From assembly GCF_009720365.1 (NCBI RefSeq), contig NZ_WBZD01000016.1, positions 124,001 through 188,000 on the forward strand: a DNA stretch of 64,000 nt, written 5' to 3'. Position 1 is the stretch's first letter; every line of letters starts with the position of its first letter. The notes below the pieces were generated by a model, which had not been told where the DNA came from, did not search any database, and saw only the letters and a program-made list of their open reading frames with translations. This DNA is from Catellatospora paridis (lineage in GTDB: Bacteria; Actinomycetota; Actinomycetes; Mycobacteriales; Micromonosporaceae). Of the stretch, positions 9,151 through 21,461 are shown one piece after another. The position numbers and the translations under genes are program-made.

Positions 9151-10626
9151 TCAGAGCGCGGGCGGGGTGAAGGTGCCCACCGTCGACTCGACCGCGGCGG
9201 CGATCCGGTACATCCGGTCGTCGGCCATGGTCGGGGCCATGATCTGCAGGCCCACCGGCAGCCCCTCGGACAGGCCGACCGGCACCGAGATGGCCGGGCC
9301 GCCGTACAGGTTCGTCGGGATCGTGTACAGGTCCGCCAGGTACATCTGGTACGGGTCGGCGGTGCGCGCGCCCAGTTCGAACGCGGTGAACGGGGTGGTC
9401 GGCGAGACCAGCACGTCGACCTTCTCGAACGCGGACGTGAAGTCGCGCGTGATCAGGGTGCGCACCTTCTGCGCCTGGCCGTAGTAGGCGTCGTAGTAAC
9501 CCGACGACAGCGCATACGTGCCGATGATGATGCGGCGCTTGACCTCGTCGCCGAAGCCCGCCTCGCGGGTCATCGACATGACGTCCTCGAGCGAGTTGCG
9601 GCCGTCGTCGCCGACGCGCAGGCCGAAGCGCACCGAGTCGAAGCGGGCCAGGTTCGACGAGCACTCGCTCGGCGCGATCAGGTAGTACGCGGGCAGCGCG
9701 TACTGGAAGTGCGGGCAGGAGATCTCGACGACCTCGGCGCCCAGCTTGGTCAGCGCCTCGACGGTGTCGCGGAAGACGGCCATCACGCCGGGCTCCGCGC
9801 CCTCGCCGGAGAACTCCTTGACCAGGCCGACCCGCACGCCGGTGAGGTCGCCGGTCGCGCCCTGCCGGGCCGCGGCGACGACGTCGGGCACGGGCAGCGG
9901 GATGGAGGTGGAGTCACGCGGGTCGTGCCCGGCGATCACCTGGTGCAGCAGCGCGGTGTCGAGCACGGTGCGCGCGACGGGGCCGGGCGTGTCCAGCGAC
10001 GAGGAGAACGCGATCAGGCCGTATCGGGAGGTGCCGCCGTAGGTCGGCTTCGCGCCGACGGTGCCGGTGACCGCGCCGGGCTGGCGGATCGAGCCGCCGG
10101 TGTCGGTGCCGATCGCGAGCGGGGCCTCGTACCCGGCGACCGCCGCCGCCGAGCCGCCCCCGGAGCCGCCCGGGATGCGGGTCAGGTCCCACGGGTTGTA
10201 CGTCGGGCCGTAGGCCGAGTACTCCGTGGAGGAGCCCATCGCGAACTCGTCCATGTTCGTCTTGCCGAGCATGACCATGCCCGCGTCGCGGATGCGGGTC
10301 ATCACCGTCGCGTCGTACGGCGGCCGCCAGCCCTCGAGGATCTTCGAGGCGGCCGTGGTGGGGATGCCCTTGGTCGCGATGACATCCTTGATCGCGATCG
10401 GCACGCCGGCCAGCGGGCCGAGCTTGCCCCCCGCGGCGCGCTGGGCGTCGACGGCCCGCGCGGCCTCGACCGCGCCCGCGTCGTCGACGTGCAGGAAGGC
10501 GTGCACCCGGCCGTCGACCTCGGCGATGCGGTCGAGGTGGGCGCGGGTCACCTCCTCCGCGGAGACGTCGCCGGCGGCGATCTTCGCGCCCAGCTCGGCC
10601 GCGGTCAGCTTGATCAGATCACTCAT
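9151..10626 (-). CDS. gatA: Asp-tRNA(Asn)/Glu-tRNA(Gln) amidotransferase subunit A
   Basis: 491 residues of the amidase-signature family. GatA hydrolyses glutamine and channels ammonia to GatB. The Ser-cisSer-Lys catalytic set is visible: Lys in [12 protein letters not shown], cis-Ser in [12 protein letters not shown] and nucleophile Ser in [12 protein letters not shown]. The ATG at 10626 follows GAGGAG by 8 nt and is preferred to one three codons upstream. gatC ends 5 bp before it, so the two form an operon. Confidence 0.97.
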   Translation of the reverse strand: MSDLIKLTAAELGAKIAAGDVSAEEVTRAHLDRIAEVDGRVHAFLHVDDAGAVEAARAVDAQRAAGGKLGPLAGVPIAIKDVIATKGIPTTAASKILEGWRPPYDATVMTRIRDAGMVMLGKTNMDEFAMGSSTEYSAYGPTYNPWDLTRIPGGSGGGSAAAVAGYEAPLAIGTDTGGSIRQPGAVTGTVGAKPTYGGTSRYGLIAFSSSLDTPGPVARTVLDTALLHQVIAGHDPRDSTSIPLPVPDVVAAARQGATGDLTGVRVGLVKEFSGEGAEPGVMAVFRDTVEALTKLGAEVVEISCPHFQYALPAYYLIAPSECSSNLARFDSVRFGLRVGDDGRNSLEDVMSMTREAGFGDEVKRRIIIGTYALSSGYYDAYYGQAQKVRTLITRDFTSAFEKVDVLVSPTTPFTAFELGARTADPYQMYLADLYTIPTNLYGGPAISVPVGLSEGLPVGLQIMAPTMADDRMYRIAAAVESTVGTFTPPAL

Positions 10627-10631
10627 CGGGG

Positions 10632-10931
10632 TCACTCCTCATCCGCAAGGATCTGGGGGACGCGGAACCGGTCCTCGGCGGTGTCCGGCGCGCCCGACAG
10701 TGCCTCTGCACGGGTCAGGCCGGGCACGACGACGTCCTCGCGCAGCACGTTGACCAGCGGCACCGAGTGCGACGTGGGCGGGATGTCATCCGCGGCGACC
10801 TCACCGACCCGCGCCACCGACTGCAGGATCACATCCAGCTGCCCGGCGAAGCGGTCCAGCTCCTGTTCGGTGACGGCGAGCCGCGACAGGCGCGCGAGAT
10901 GCGCGACCTCTTCGCGGGAGATGGCGGCCAT
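10632..10931 (-). CDS. gatC: Asp-tRNA(Asn)/Glu-tRNA(Gln) amidotransferase subunit C
   Basis: 99 residues. GatC wraps around the GatA/GatB interface and stabilises the complex. The N-terminus ([20 protein letters not shown]) and the following [19 protein letters not shown] region are characteristic, as is the DxxPPTSHxxPLxNVLRxD segment that contacts GatA. It is the first gene of gatCA. The upstream 118 bp contains the likely promoter. Confidence 0.96.
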   Translation of the reverse strand: MAAISREEVAHLARLSRLAVTEQELDRFAGQLDVILQSVARVGEVAADDIPPTSHSVPLVNVLREDVVVPGLTRAEALSGAPDTAEDRFRVPQILADEE

Positions 10932-11049
10932 GACTGCCCCCTACACGTAGCGGCGAACTCGGACAGCGCGAAGGGTGGCACACGCTCCGCGCCCGTAGCG
11001 AGTCTATTTGTCACCGCAGGTGCGGTTCGCAGCGCCCCTGGCCCCGAGC

Positions 11050-13095
11050 TCAGGCGCTGCGGGCGGGCAGGGTGGTGCGCGACAGCCAGTCGGCCAGCTC
11101 GTCGGGCGGCAGCGGGCGGGCGTAGAACCAGCCCTGGGCCACCTCGCACCCGGCGGACTGGAGCAGGCGCCAGGCCCGCTCGTCCTCCACGCCCTCGGCG
11201 ACCACGCGCAGTCCGAGCGCCCCGGCCAGCTCGATGATCGACCGTACGATCACCAGGTCGTCCGGGTCGTCGGCCATGGCCATCACGAACGAGCGGTCGA
11301 TCTTCACCTCGGACAGCGGCAGCCGGCGCAGGTGCTGCAGCGACGAATACCCGGTGCCGAAGTCGTCCAGCGCGATGCCGACACCGAGCAGCTGCAGCCG
11401 GGTCAGCGTGGCCAGCACCCGGTGCGGGTCGGCCATCAGCGCGCTCTCGGTGATCTCCAGCTGCAGCTGGTACGGCTGGACGCCGTACCGCTGGAGCAGC
11501 TCCTCGATCTGCTCGACGATCGCGCCGGTGTGCAGGTCGCGCACGCTGACGTTGACCGCCATCCGCACCTGCATGCCCGACGCGGACCACTTGGCGAGCT
11601 GGATCACCGCCTCCTCCACCACCCACCGCGTCAGCAGGCGCATCACCGAGCTGGGCTCGGCCACCCGGATCAGCTCGTCCGGGCTGACCGGGCCGCGGGT
11701 CGGGTGCTGCCAGCGCAGCAGCGCCTCCACGCCGACCACCTCACCGGTCGTGATCTCGACCTGGGGCTGGTAGAACAGCCGCAGTCCGCCCCGGTCCGGC
11801 CGGCTGAGCATGGTGCGCAGGTCGGCGAGCAGGCTCAGCCGCTGCGGGGAGTTCTGGTCGGCGTCGGGGTCGTACACGGCGACGCCGTCGCCGTCGTGCT
11901 TGGCCGTGTACATGGCGACGTCGGCATGGCGCAGCAGGGTGGCGAAGTTGGTGCCGTGGTCGGGGTAGACGGCGATGCCGATCGAGCCGCCCACGTCGAG
12001 CGGCAGCCCGTCCAGCACGACCGGGGCGGTCAGCGCCTGCTCGATCTGCTCGGCCAGCTCCCGTGCCTGGTCAGCGTTGTCGAGGCGCTTCGCCACGACG
12101 GCGAACTCGTCCCCGCCCAGTCGCGCGACCAGATCGCCGGGGCGCACCAGCCGGTCCAGCCGGTCGCCGACCGCGATCAGCAGCCGGTCCCCCACCTCGT
12201 GCCCCAGTGAGTCGTTGACGTGCTTGAACCGGTCCAGGTCGAGCAGCAGCAGGCCGAAGCGGCTGCGCGGGTCGCCCTGCACGGCGCGCTGGGCGTGGCC
12301 GGCGACCGCGGCGGACACCTCGCCGATCAGCGCCTTGCGGTTGGCCAGGCCGGTGAGGGTGTCGATGTTGGCCAGGTGGTTCTGCTCGGCGGTGATGATG
12401 GACAGCCGCCGCACCGCCAGCAGCGGCAGGATCAGCGCCAGCACCAGCTCCGGCGCGACCTCGGTCTGCGCGGCGATGACCGGGCCCAGCATGAGCAGCG
12501 CGCCGGTGCTCAGCGCCTCGTTGGCCAGCGGGCCCATGATGATCGGCAGCAGCGAGCCGCCGTCGCGCAGCCAGATCGCCGTCGCCGTGGTCAGGTACTT
12601 CACCGCGAACCACACCGCGGCCGAGGCGGCCAGCGCGGGCAGTCCGGGCGGGGCGTCGCCGCTGAGCAGGTGCAGCACCGCGTAGGCGAACCCGAAGGCC
12701 AGCGTGTACTGGCCGAGGTTGAACACGGCCCGCCACAGCGCGTGCCGCAGCCGCAGCGAGGCGACCGCCACCGCCAGCCCCTGCACCACCACGGCGGCCG
12801 CGAGACCGGAGTCGATCATTATGGCGAACGTGAAACAGATCGACGGATAGATAGCCGACGTGTTCCACCGGCCGGGCAGCGTCACCGGCAGGGCGTCGCC
12901 CGCGACGGCGAGCCCGGCCAGCACCCAGAAGCCGAGGGTGACATGTTCCATGACCTTCGGCAGTTCCGTGAGGTCACGCAGAGTGATGGCAGCTGCTGCC
13001 ACGGTGATGGCGATGACGTACACACCGAAATTACGCCGCCGCTCCGCGGGCACGCGATTGCGATGTGCCTGCAGTGCTTGGGGTGTGGCCGCCAT
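11050..13095 (-). CDS. Membrane GGDEF-EAL cyclic-di-GMP enzyme
   Basis: 681 residues. The N-terminal 235 residues form a multi-helix membrane sensor without a recognised ligand domain. A GGDEF domain (about 245-410) follows with an intact LGGDEFAVV active site, then an EAL domain (about 425-675) with intact GVEALLRWQ, NVSVRDL, DDFGTGYSS and VAEGVED motifs. Both domains look catalytically competent, so it could make and degrade c-di-GMP. The RxxD inhibitory site upstream of GGDEF appears present as RPGD. The ATG at 13095 is preferred because GGAAGG lies five bases upstream; a GTG two codons earlier is possible. Confidence 0.93.
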   Translation of the reverse strand: MAATPQALQAHRNRVPAERRRNFGVYVIAITVAAAAITLRDLTELPKVMEHVTLGFWVLAGLAVAGDALPVTLPGRWNTSAIYPSICFTFAIMIDSGLAAAVVVQGLAVAVASLRLRHALWRAVFNLGQYTLAFGFAYAVLHLLSGDAPPGLPALAASAAVWFAVKYLTTATAIWLRDGGSLLPIIMGPLANEALSTGALLMLGPVIAAQTEVAPELVLALILPLLAVRRLSIITAEQNHLANIDTLTGLANRKALIGEVSAAVAGHAQRAVQGDPRSRFGLLLLDLDRFKHVNDSLGHEVGDRLLIAVGDRLDRLVRPGDLVARLGGDEFAVVAKRLDNADQARELAEQIEQALTAPVVLDGLPLDVGGSIGIAVYPDHGTNFATLLRHADVAMYTAKHDGDGVAVYDPDADQNSPQRLSLLADLRTMLSRPDRGGLRLFYQPQVEITTGEVVGVEALLRWQHPTRGPVSPDELIRVAEPSSVMRLLTRWVVEEAVIQLAKWSASGMQVRMAVNVSVRDLHTGAIVEQIEELLQRYGVQPYQLQLEITESALMADPHRVLATLTRLQLLGVGIALDDFGTGYSSLQHLRRLPLSEVKIDRSFVMAMADDPDDLVIVRSIIELAGALGLRVVAEGVEDERAWRLLQSAGCEVAQGWFYARPLPPDELADWLSRTTLPARSA

Positions 13096-13320
13096 GGACA
13101 CCTTCCCGAGGCCGATTGACGCGCGACCGCGCCGCCCGCCGATCGCGGCTGGTCACTTCACTCTAAGCCCGAAAACGCCCCAGACCACTCTGCGCGTTCG
13201 CGTGTGACGAAGATGTGATTGTTTGACCCTTTCCTCCGTTACTCCACGTAAGACCCATGCGACCTTGCGTATATCTCCATCCGCCACTGCCCCGCGCCCG
13301 GCAGACCTGCCGCCGACGAG

Positions 13321-14271
13321 CTACTGCAGCACCACGCGGATCGCGGTGTTGCGGTACCCGGCGCGGGCGAACGCCGCGGCCATCGGCCGGTTGCCCAGGT
13401 CGGTGTCGGCCCCGATCTCCTGCGCGCCCTGCTCCGCGAGCAGCGCCGTCGCCTCGGCCAGCAGGTCGTCGGCGTAACCGCGGCCGCGCTGCGCGGGCAC
13501 CACGGCGAGGTAGCCGATCACCGCGCGGGCGGGATTGCGGGCTGGCACGACCAGGCCGACCAGGTCGCCGTCCGGGGTGTACGCGGCCCGCCACCACTCG
13601 CGTGGCGACGGCAGTTCGGCCAGGTCGGTGAGCATGATGCGGGCGGCTTCGGCGAGGCCGTGCCGGGCGGCGTCGCGGGCGCTGTGGCCGTCGAGCGTGC
13701 CCTCGATCGAGGCCCGGATGATCGCCAGTGCCTGCTCGTCGCCGACCTCGCGATACACCAGCCGGGTCGAGCGCGCCGGCACCCGGTCCGCGGGAGTCCA
13801 GGTGTAGTTGAACCGCTCGATGAACGGCTCGTACCCGGCGGCGGCCGCGACGGCCAGCCGATCCTCGGCGGCCTCCCGGATGCCCTCGGTGTCCCGCCAG
13901 CCCGGCGGCAGGAACAGGTGGTACTCGGGACGTGCGCCCTCGGCGGTGTGCATCTCGAGCAGCGCCGCGGCGAGCAGCGCCGCGGCGACCTCCCGGCGGT
14001 CGGGCCCGGCCCCCGGCTCCAGCCAGTCGAGACTGTACGGGCTCGCCGACTCCGGGAAGCCCCAGAAGGCGCAGCGCGCGACCGTGTGCCCGGCGCGGCG
14101 TGCCACCCAGCTCCACTCCGGACGGTACTGGCCATCGGCGAGCAGCTCGGACCAGGCCCGGCGGGACTCCACGCCCACGCCGGGCACCGGCTGATGCGGG
14201 TAGGCGAGGAACAGGTGCTCCTCGCCGGCACGCAGCGAGCGGAATTCGAGATCGTTCAGCTTCGTCGTCAT
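13321..14271 (-). CDS. GNAT-family N-acetyltransferase
   Basis: 316 residues. The C-terminal half holds a GNAT domain with the acetyl-CoA loop VVPAQRGRGYADDLL, preceded by GDLVGLVVPA strands and followed by GNRPMAAAFARAGYRN. The N-terminal half resembles a degenerate first GNAT copy (AFWGFPES, LLEMHTAEG), so a tandem-GNAT layout is likely. The substrate is unknown. A TAGCGT box lies 8 nt before the ATG, so it may be leaderless. It ends 24 bp from the ligA stop on the same strand. Confidence 0.8.
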   Translation of the reverse strand: MTTKLNDLEFRSLRAGEEHLFLAYPHQPVPGVGVESRRAWSELLADGQYRPEWSWVARRAGHTVARCAFWGFPESASPYSLDWLEPGAGPDRREVAAALLAAALLEMHTAEGARPEYHLFLPPGWRDTEGIREAAEDRLAVAAAAGYEPFIERFNYTWTPADRVPARSTRLVYREVGDEQALAIIRASIEGTLDGHSARDAARHGLAEAARIMLTDLAELPSPREWWRAAYTPDGDLVGLVVPARNPARAVIGYLAVVPAQRGRGYADDLLAEATALLAEQGAQEIGADTDLGNRPMAAAFARAGYRNTAIRVVLQ

Positions 14272-14295
14272 CGGTGCCGACGCTAGATCATCCGT

Positions 14296-16503
<2,208 letters not shown>

Positions 16504-16505
16504 CG

Positions 16506-17510
16506 TCAGTCCCAGGCGGCCCCGAGCGCGGCGAGCTGGTCGGCGTACTCGATGCGCTCGGCCCAATCGGCCGGCCAGGCCGCCATGCCCGCGGCTGCGC
16601 CGTGGAACGCGCCCGCCAGGCAGGCGATCGAGTCGGAGTCGCCGTTGGTGGCCGCCGCCCGGCCGAGCGTGGCCACCGGGTCGTCGATGTGGCGCAACGC
16701 CGCCAGCAGCGCCGTGGCCAGCGCCTGCTCCGCGATCCAGCCCTCCCCGGTCTCCAGGCAGACGTCACCGCCGGAATCCGGCCGGGCCAGCGCCGCGAGC
16801 AGCAGGTCCAGCGCGTCCGCGCACTCGTCCCAGCCCCGCGCGACGAACTCCTCCGGCGTCAGCACGCCCGGTCGCTGCCACAGGTCGCCGAGCCAGTCCT
16901 CGCGGTAGACGGTGCGCTGGCCGGCGCAGCGGTCCCGCAGCGCGCCCGGCACGTCGGCCAGGTCGAGGCCGTCGCGCAGCAGGCGTACCGCGAACGCGGT
17001 CAGCTCGGCGGCGGCCAGCCCGGTCGGGTGCCCGTGGGTCAGCCCCGCCTGCAACTGCGCCACCCCGGCCAGGGTGTCCAGGTCGTACCCGGCGATCAGG
17101 CCGACCGGGGTGACCCGCATGTTCGCCCCGCAGCCCTTCGACCCGGCCACGGTCGCCTCCTGCCAGCGCAGCCCCTGCGACAGGTTCGCGCAGGCGTTCA
17201 GGCAGGTCATCCCGGGAGCGCGGTTGTTGTCCGGGCTCTGTGCCCAGGCCAGGAAGCGCCCGCGCAGCAGCGGTTCGAGCACCGCCGGGGTCGGCTCGGC
17301 GGCGTCGTGCAGCGCCCAGGCCACCGCGAGGCCCATCTGCGTGTCGTCCGTGACGAGCGCGGGTTCGGGCAGGTCCCGCGGCCCGCCCGGCCCGTGCTGC
17401 GCCGTTATCTCGGCGTACTTGCGGAACTCGGTCGGCTTGCCCAGCGCGTCGCCGTACGCCAACCCGAAGAGCGACCCGCTGGCCGCGTCCATCACCGTCA
17501 CCTGTGGCAT
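16506..17510 (-). CDS. ADP-ribosylglycohydrolase family protein
   Basis: 334 residues. All-helical ADP-ribosyl hydrolase fold. It removes ADP-ribose from a modified protein or small molecule using two Mg ions. The metal-binding motifs are present: the early GSLFGLAYGDALGKPTEF, the VTDDTQM motif (TDDT) and a late AAATNGDSDSIACLAGAF (GDxDS). Metabolic members of this family also exist, so the target is unknown. It ends three bases from a long palindrome. Confidence 0.88.
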   Translation of the reverse strand: MPQVTVMDAASGSLFGLAYGDALGKPTEFRKYAEITAQHGPGGPRDLPEPALVTDDTQMGLAVAWALHDAAEPTPAVLEPLLRGRFLAWAQSPDNNRAPGMTCLNACANLSQGLRWQEATVAGSKGCGANMRVTPVGLIAGYDLDTLAGVAQLQAGLTHGHPTGLAAAELTAFAVRLLRDGLDLADVPGALRDRCAGQRTVYREDWLGDLWQRPGVLTPEEFVARGWDECADALDLLLAALARPDSGGDVCLETGEGWIAEQALATALLAALRHIDDPVATLGRAAATNGDSDSIACLAGAFHGAAAGMAAWPADWAERIEYADQLAALGAAWD

Positions 17511-17578
17511 CCTGCCACCCGGACGCCACTCACCGGACGGGTCGGGCGGCCACCGGAGCGGCCACCCGGGCCCGTAGG

Positions 17579-18277
17579 TCAGGCGACGGCCGGGTACAGG
17601 TTGCGCAGGTCGCCGGAGAGGCCGGACTTGACCTGGCGGCTGACGTCGTCGGCCAGCACCTCGGGCAGCCCCTCCTCCACCGCGTCGAGGACCTGCGCCA
17701 CCACGTGCTCGGGCGCGACCTTCGGACCGTCGACGTGCGCGGCCATGTCGGTGTCGATGTAGCCGATGTGCACCCCGGTGACCAGGGTGCCCTGGTCGTG
17801 CAGCTTCAGGCGCAGCGCGTTGGTGGCTGCCCAGGCGGCGGACTTCGACGCCGAGTAGCCCGCAGTGTTGGGCAGCGCCAGCCAGGACAGCGCGGAGAGC
17901 ACGTTGACGATCGCGCCGCCGCCGTTGGCGGCCAGGATCGGCGCGAACTCGCGGGACACCCGTACCGTGCCGAAGTAGTTGGTGTCCATCTCCCGGCGCA
18001 GCGCCTCGTCGCCGTCCAGGATGCCCGCCCCGGTCGTGATGCCGGCATTGTTGATCAGCAGTTGCACGTCGCCGGCCTGCTTCGCGGCGGCCGCGACCGA
18101 AGCGGGGTCGGTGACGTCGAGCTGGAGCGCGACGACCCGCGGGTCGGTGATCGACGCGGCGACGCGCGCCGTCGCGTACACCTTCGACGCGCCGCGAGCC
18201 AGCAACTCCTCGGTGAACGCCTTGCCGAGGCCGCGGTTGGCACCGGTCACGAGAGCCACAGAACCATTGATCTTCAT
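17579..18277 (-). CDS. Short-chain dehydrogenase/reductase
   Basis: 232 residues, classical SDR. NAD(P) motif TGANRGLG near residue 11, NNAG near 75, and an active site with Ser (VLSALSWLA) and YSASK. The DVTDP segment suggests an NADP/NAD adenine pocket of the usual type. A strong AGGAGG lies just before the ATG. It is divergent from an HxlR regulator across 111 bp carrying a TATA-rich palindrome, a layout in which the regulator commonly controls the oxidoreductase. The substrate is unknown; quinone/aldehyde detoxification is a guess from HxlR context. Confidence 0.9.
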   Translation of the reverse strand: MKINGSVALVTGANRGLGKAFTEELLARGASKVYATARVAASITDPRVVALQLDVTDPASVAAAAKQAGDVQLLINNAGITTGAGILDGDEALRREMDTNYFGTVRVSREFAPILAANGGGAIVNVLSALSWLALPNTAGYSASKSAAWAATNALRLKLHDQGTLVTGVHIGYIDTDMAAHVDGPKVAPEHVVAQVLDAVEEGLPEVLADDVSRQVKSGLSGDLRNLYPAVA

Positions 18278-18313
18278 GCTTGCCTCCTGGTGGAACGGGT
18301 TTCACCAGCGACA

Positions 18314-18330
18314 CTATATTAAAAGTATAG
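18314..18330. promoter_or_regulatory. Candidate HxlR operator
   Basis: CTATATTAAAAGTATAG is an imperfect palindrome with CTATA/TATAG half-sites, the AT-richest spot in the neighbourhood. On the minus strand it contains TATACT, a good -10 for the SDR gene, so binding would block that promoter. A further CATATAG half-site lies at about 18352-18358. Confidence 0.6.
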
Positions 18331-18388
18331 CGCTCGCCTTGAGATACGAATCATATAGCTGTGGCCATGCGAAAGGTATCCTCGAGCC

Positions 18389-19063
18389 ATGCCCAAGCGT
18401 TTGTACGGCCAGCTGTGCCCGATCGCGCGCTCGCTCGACGTGCTCGGTGAGAGATGGACCCTTCTCATCGTGCGCGAGCTGCTGCTCGGGCCGAGGCGGT
18501 TCAAGGAACTCCTGACGCTGCTGCCCGCGATGGGCACCAACCGCCTGGCCGAGCGCCTCCAACTGCTGGAGCGCAGCGGGGTCGTGGTCCGGCGCGCGTT
18601 GCCGGCCGCCTCGGACGTGCGGGCCTACGAGCTGACCGCGTACGGGGAGCGCCTGCGCCCGCTGCTGATCGAGCTCGCGACCTGGGGCAACGAGTTGCCG
18701 ATCGACGACGAGATCGACCCCGGCACCGCCCGGGCCGAGCTGATCGCGCTCTACCTCGCCGAGCAGTGCCCGCCGCAGGCCGGGCGCGGGCGGCCCGAGA
18801 CGTACCGGTTCCAGGTCGGCGACGAGGTCTTCCACGTCACCGTTGACGACGCCGGTGTGCACGCCCGGTCCGGGCCCGGTCCGGTCGCCGCCGACCTCGT
18901 GGTGACCTGCGACCTGACCACCTTCGACGCGCTGACCCGTGGCGAGTTCGGCCCCGCCGAGGCCGTCGCGTCCGGCGTGCTCACCGCCGACGGCGACAGC
19001 GGCGCACTCACCCGCGCCTTCGAGATCCTGCGCTACCGGACCCCGGCAGCCACCGCGGCCTGA
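18389..19063 (+). CDS. HxlR-type regulator with C-terminal SCP2-like domain
   Basis: 224 residues. The N-terminal 95 residues are an HxlR winged helix (CPIARSLDVLGERWTLLIVRELLLGPRRF, then LPAMGTNRLAERLQLLERSG). HxlR proteins are usually 100-130 residues. Here about 100 extra residues (RYRFQVGDEVFHVTVDD-like strands, ADLVVTCDLTTFDALTRGE) resemble a small sterol-carrier-protein-2 domain, suggesting ligand binding. The conserved Cys near the N-terminus (LCPIA), used for redox sensing in some HxlR proteins, is present. TATCCT lies 6 nt before the ATG (leaderless type). Confidence 0.85.
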   Translation: MPKRLYGQLCPIARSLDVLGERWTLLIVRELLLGPRRFKELLTLLPAMGTNRLAERLQLLERSGVVVRRALPAASDVRAYELTAYGERLRPLLIELATWGNELPIDDEIDPGTARAELIALYLAEQCPPQAGRGRPETYRFQVGDEVFHVTVDDAGVHARSGPGPVAADLVVTCDLTTFDALTRGEFGPAEAVASGVLTADGDSGALTRAFEILRYRTPAATAA

Positions 19064-19135
19064 ACCGCGCACACCATGCACCACAGGCGCCTTGGCGCCC
19101 GATGCGCCACCAGCGCCTCACCGAGGTCGGCAGGC

Positions 19136-20176
19136 CTACTGCTCCACCAGGCGCTTACCGGCTTCACGGCAGGCCTTCAGCACGGCCTGGGCGTATGCGG
19201 GCGTCGCCCCGGCCAGGCCGCACGACGGCGTCATCACCACCCGCTGCGCCAACAGCTCTTCGGCGAACCCGAGGTCCCGCCACAGCCGCTTGACGCGGTC
19301 GGCCAGCGCCCCTGCGTCGGGCTGCCGCCCGCTCGCCGCGGGCGTCGTGCGTGCCACACCGGCGAACAGGCCCACCCCGGCGTCGATCAGCTCGCCGATC
19401 GCGTCGAGCTTCTCCGCGCCGACGCCGACCAGGTCCAAGTCCAGTGCGAGCGCGGACGCCCCCGCGTCACGCAGCAGCGCCAGGGGTGCGTCGGGTGCGC
19501 AGCAGTGCACGATCACCGGCACGCCGACCGCGTCGATGATCGAGGTGAGCGTGTCCCGGACGGTCGCCGGGGCCACCGAACGGTAGGTGTGCAGGGTGCT
19601 GGCGGTGCGCACCCGCCCGACCAGCACCGCGGGCAGCGACGGCTCGTCGAGCTGGAGCAGCACCTGCGCGCCCGGCACCCGCCGCCGTACGTCCGCGACG
19701 TGCGTCTTGAGCCCTTCGGCGAGCGATTCGGCCAGGTCACGGGTCGCGCCGTGGTCGGACACCAGCGCCTCGCCCAGGGCCAATTCGATGTTGGCGGCCA
19801 GCGTCCACGGCCCGGCCGACTGCACCTTCAGCGTCCCCGTGAAGCCTTCAGCCTGCTCGGTGAGCTGGTCGAGGTCGCGCTCGCGCAGGTCGTACGCCCG
19901 GCGGAGCTCCCGGCCCGGACTGGCGGCGACCCGCCACCGGCCCGCGTAGATCTCCACCGGCAGCTCGACCAGCAGCCCGGCGCTGCGGCCGATCATGTCC
20001 GCGCCGGGGCCGCGCGCCGGCAGTTCCGGCAGGTAGGGCAGGTCCGGCAGCTCGCCGAGGGTGAACTTGACCGCCTCGGCGATGTCCGTGCCCGGCAGCG
20101 AGCCGATGCCCGTCGCCGACCCGGCGGGCCACAGCGGCTCGGCGGGGGTGGTGCCGTTCTCGTCCGGCGTGCTCAT
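19136..20176 (-). CDS. Short cobalamin-independent methionine synthase-like protein
   Basis: 346 residues equivalent to the C-terminal catalytic half of MetE; the N-terminal half is absent. ATGIGSLPGTD near the N-terminus and zinc-type ligands HCC (VIVHCC) and the late PSCGLAG Cys match the MetE barrel. This short form is common in actinomycetes beside mnmA and ligA; its true methyl donor and acceptor are unproven. ATG 20176 is chosen as the first Met of the conserved frame. It is convergent with the HxlR gene and 169 bp downstream of mnmA. Confidence 0.85.
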   Translation of the reverse strand: MSTPDENGTTPAEPLWPAGSATGIGSLPGTDIAEAVKFTLGELPDLPYLPELPARGPGADMIGRSAGLLVELPVEIYAGRWRVAASPGRELRRAYDLRERDLDQLTEQAEGFTGTLKVQSAGPWTLAANIELALGEALVSDHGATRDLAESLAEGLKTHVADVRRRVPGAQVLLQLDEPSLPAVLVGRVRTASTLHTYRSVAPATVRDTLTSIIDAVGVPVIVHCCAPDAPLALLRDAGASALALDLDLVGVGAEKLDAIGELIDAGVGLFAGVARTTPAASGRQPDAGALADRVKRLWRDLGFAEELLAQRVVMTPSCGLAGATPAYAQAVLKACREAGKRLVEQ

Positions 20177-20345
20177 GGTGTGGCCTCGTTCTGCTGGCGG
20201 GGACAACCCGGTGCGGCCGCTCCGCGGCGCGGAGCAGGCAGGTGGGGCGGCACGCACGTCGCCCGGACGTGGTGATCCGCGGTGGAGGCGGCGCGACGGA
20301 CACCGTGCCGACTTCTCGGCAGGACGCGGCCGGGACCGCGCGCGG

Positions 20346-21425
20346 TCATGACGCGGCGGTGATGGTGGCGCTGCCCAGCACGATGTCACCGGCCGGGTCC
20401 GGCCGGTAGGCGACGACGGCCTGGCCTGCTGCGATGCCGCGCTCGGGACGGCGCAGGCGCGCGCTCATCGCGGACCCGCCCAGCTCGACGACGGCGGGCG
20501 CGGGGCGGCCGTGCGCCCGCAGCTGCACCTCGCACTCGATCGGGCCGACCGGCGGCTCGCCCGCGATCCAGACCGTGCGCGTGCCGTCGACCTGCGAGAC
20601 CTCCAGCGCCTCGGCCGGGCCGACGGTGACCGTGTTGGTGACCGGCGTGATCGACAGGACGTAGCGCGGGCGGCCGTCCGGCGCGGGCCGGCCCAGCGCC
20701 AGCCCCTTGCGCTGGCCCACCGTGTACGCGAACGCGCCGTCGTGCTTGCCCAGCACCTCGCCGGTGCCCGCGTCGACGATGTCGCCCGGCTCGCTGCCCA
20801 GGTGCTTGCGCAGGAAGCCCTGGGTGTCGCCGTCGGCGATGAAGCAGATGTCGTGCGAGTCGGGCTTGTCGGCGACGGCCAGGCCGCGGGCGTGCGCCTC
20901 GGCGCGCACCTGCTCCTTGGTCGAGTCGCCCAGCGGGAACATCGAGTGGCGCAGCTGCTCGGCGTTCAGCACCGCCAGCACGTACGACTGGTCCTTGGCG
21001 AGGTCGACGCTGCGGCGCAGCAGCCCGTCGGCGCCCAGCCGCGCGTGGTGGCCGGTGACCACCGCGTCGAAGCCCAGGGCCAGCGCCCGGTCGAGCACCG
21101 CCGCGAACTTGATCTTCTCGTTGCAGCGCAGGCACGGGTTCGGTGTGCGTCCCGCGGCGTACTCGGCGACGAAGTCCTCGATCACGTCCTCGTGGAAGCG
21201 CTCGGCCATGTCCCACACGTAGAAGGGGATCCCGAGCACGTCCGCCGCCCGCCGCGCGTCGTGCGCGTCCTCCTTGGTGCAGCACCCCCGCGCCCCGGTC
21301 CGGTGCGTCGCCGCATTTTTCGACAGCGCCAGATGCACCCCGGTGACATCGTGCCCGGTCGCCACGGCCCGAGCAGCCGCCACCGCCGAATCCACTCCAC
21401 CAGACATCGCCGCCAGCACTCGCAC
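20346..21425 (-). CDS. mnmA: tRNA-specific 2-thiouridylase MnmA
   Basis: 359 residues. It adds sulfur at position 2 of the wobble uridine in tRNA Lys/Glu/Gln. The PP-loop [12 protein letters not shown] is at the N-terminus; the catalytic cysteines are in [12 protein letters not shown] and [10 protein letters not shown]. The C-terminal beta-barrel ([16 protein letters not shown]) is present. The upstream cysteine desulfurase on the same strand is the obvious sulfur source, although a 206-bp gap holding two palindromes separates them. Confidence 0.96.
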   Translation of the reverse strand: MRVLAAMSGGVDSAVAAARAVATGHDVTGVHLALSKNAATHRTGARGCCTKEDAHDARRAADVLGIPFYVWDMAERFHEDVIEDFVAEYAAGRTPNPCLRCNEKIKFAAVLDRALALGFDAVVTGHHARLGADGLLRRSVDLAKDQSYVLAVLNAEQLRHSMFPLGDSTKEQVRAEAHARGLAVADKPDSHDICFIADGDTQGFLRKHLGSEPGDIVDAGTGEVLGKHDGAFAYTVGQRKGLALGRPAPDGRPRYVLSITPVTNTVTVGPAEALEVSQVDGTRTVWIAGEPPVGPIECEVQLRAHGRPAPAVVELGGSAMSARLRRPERGIAAGQAVVAYRPDPAGDIVLGSATITAAS

Positions 21426-21461
21426 GCCCGACAGCCTACCCGCCCGCCCACCCCACCCCGT

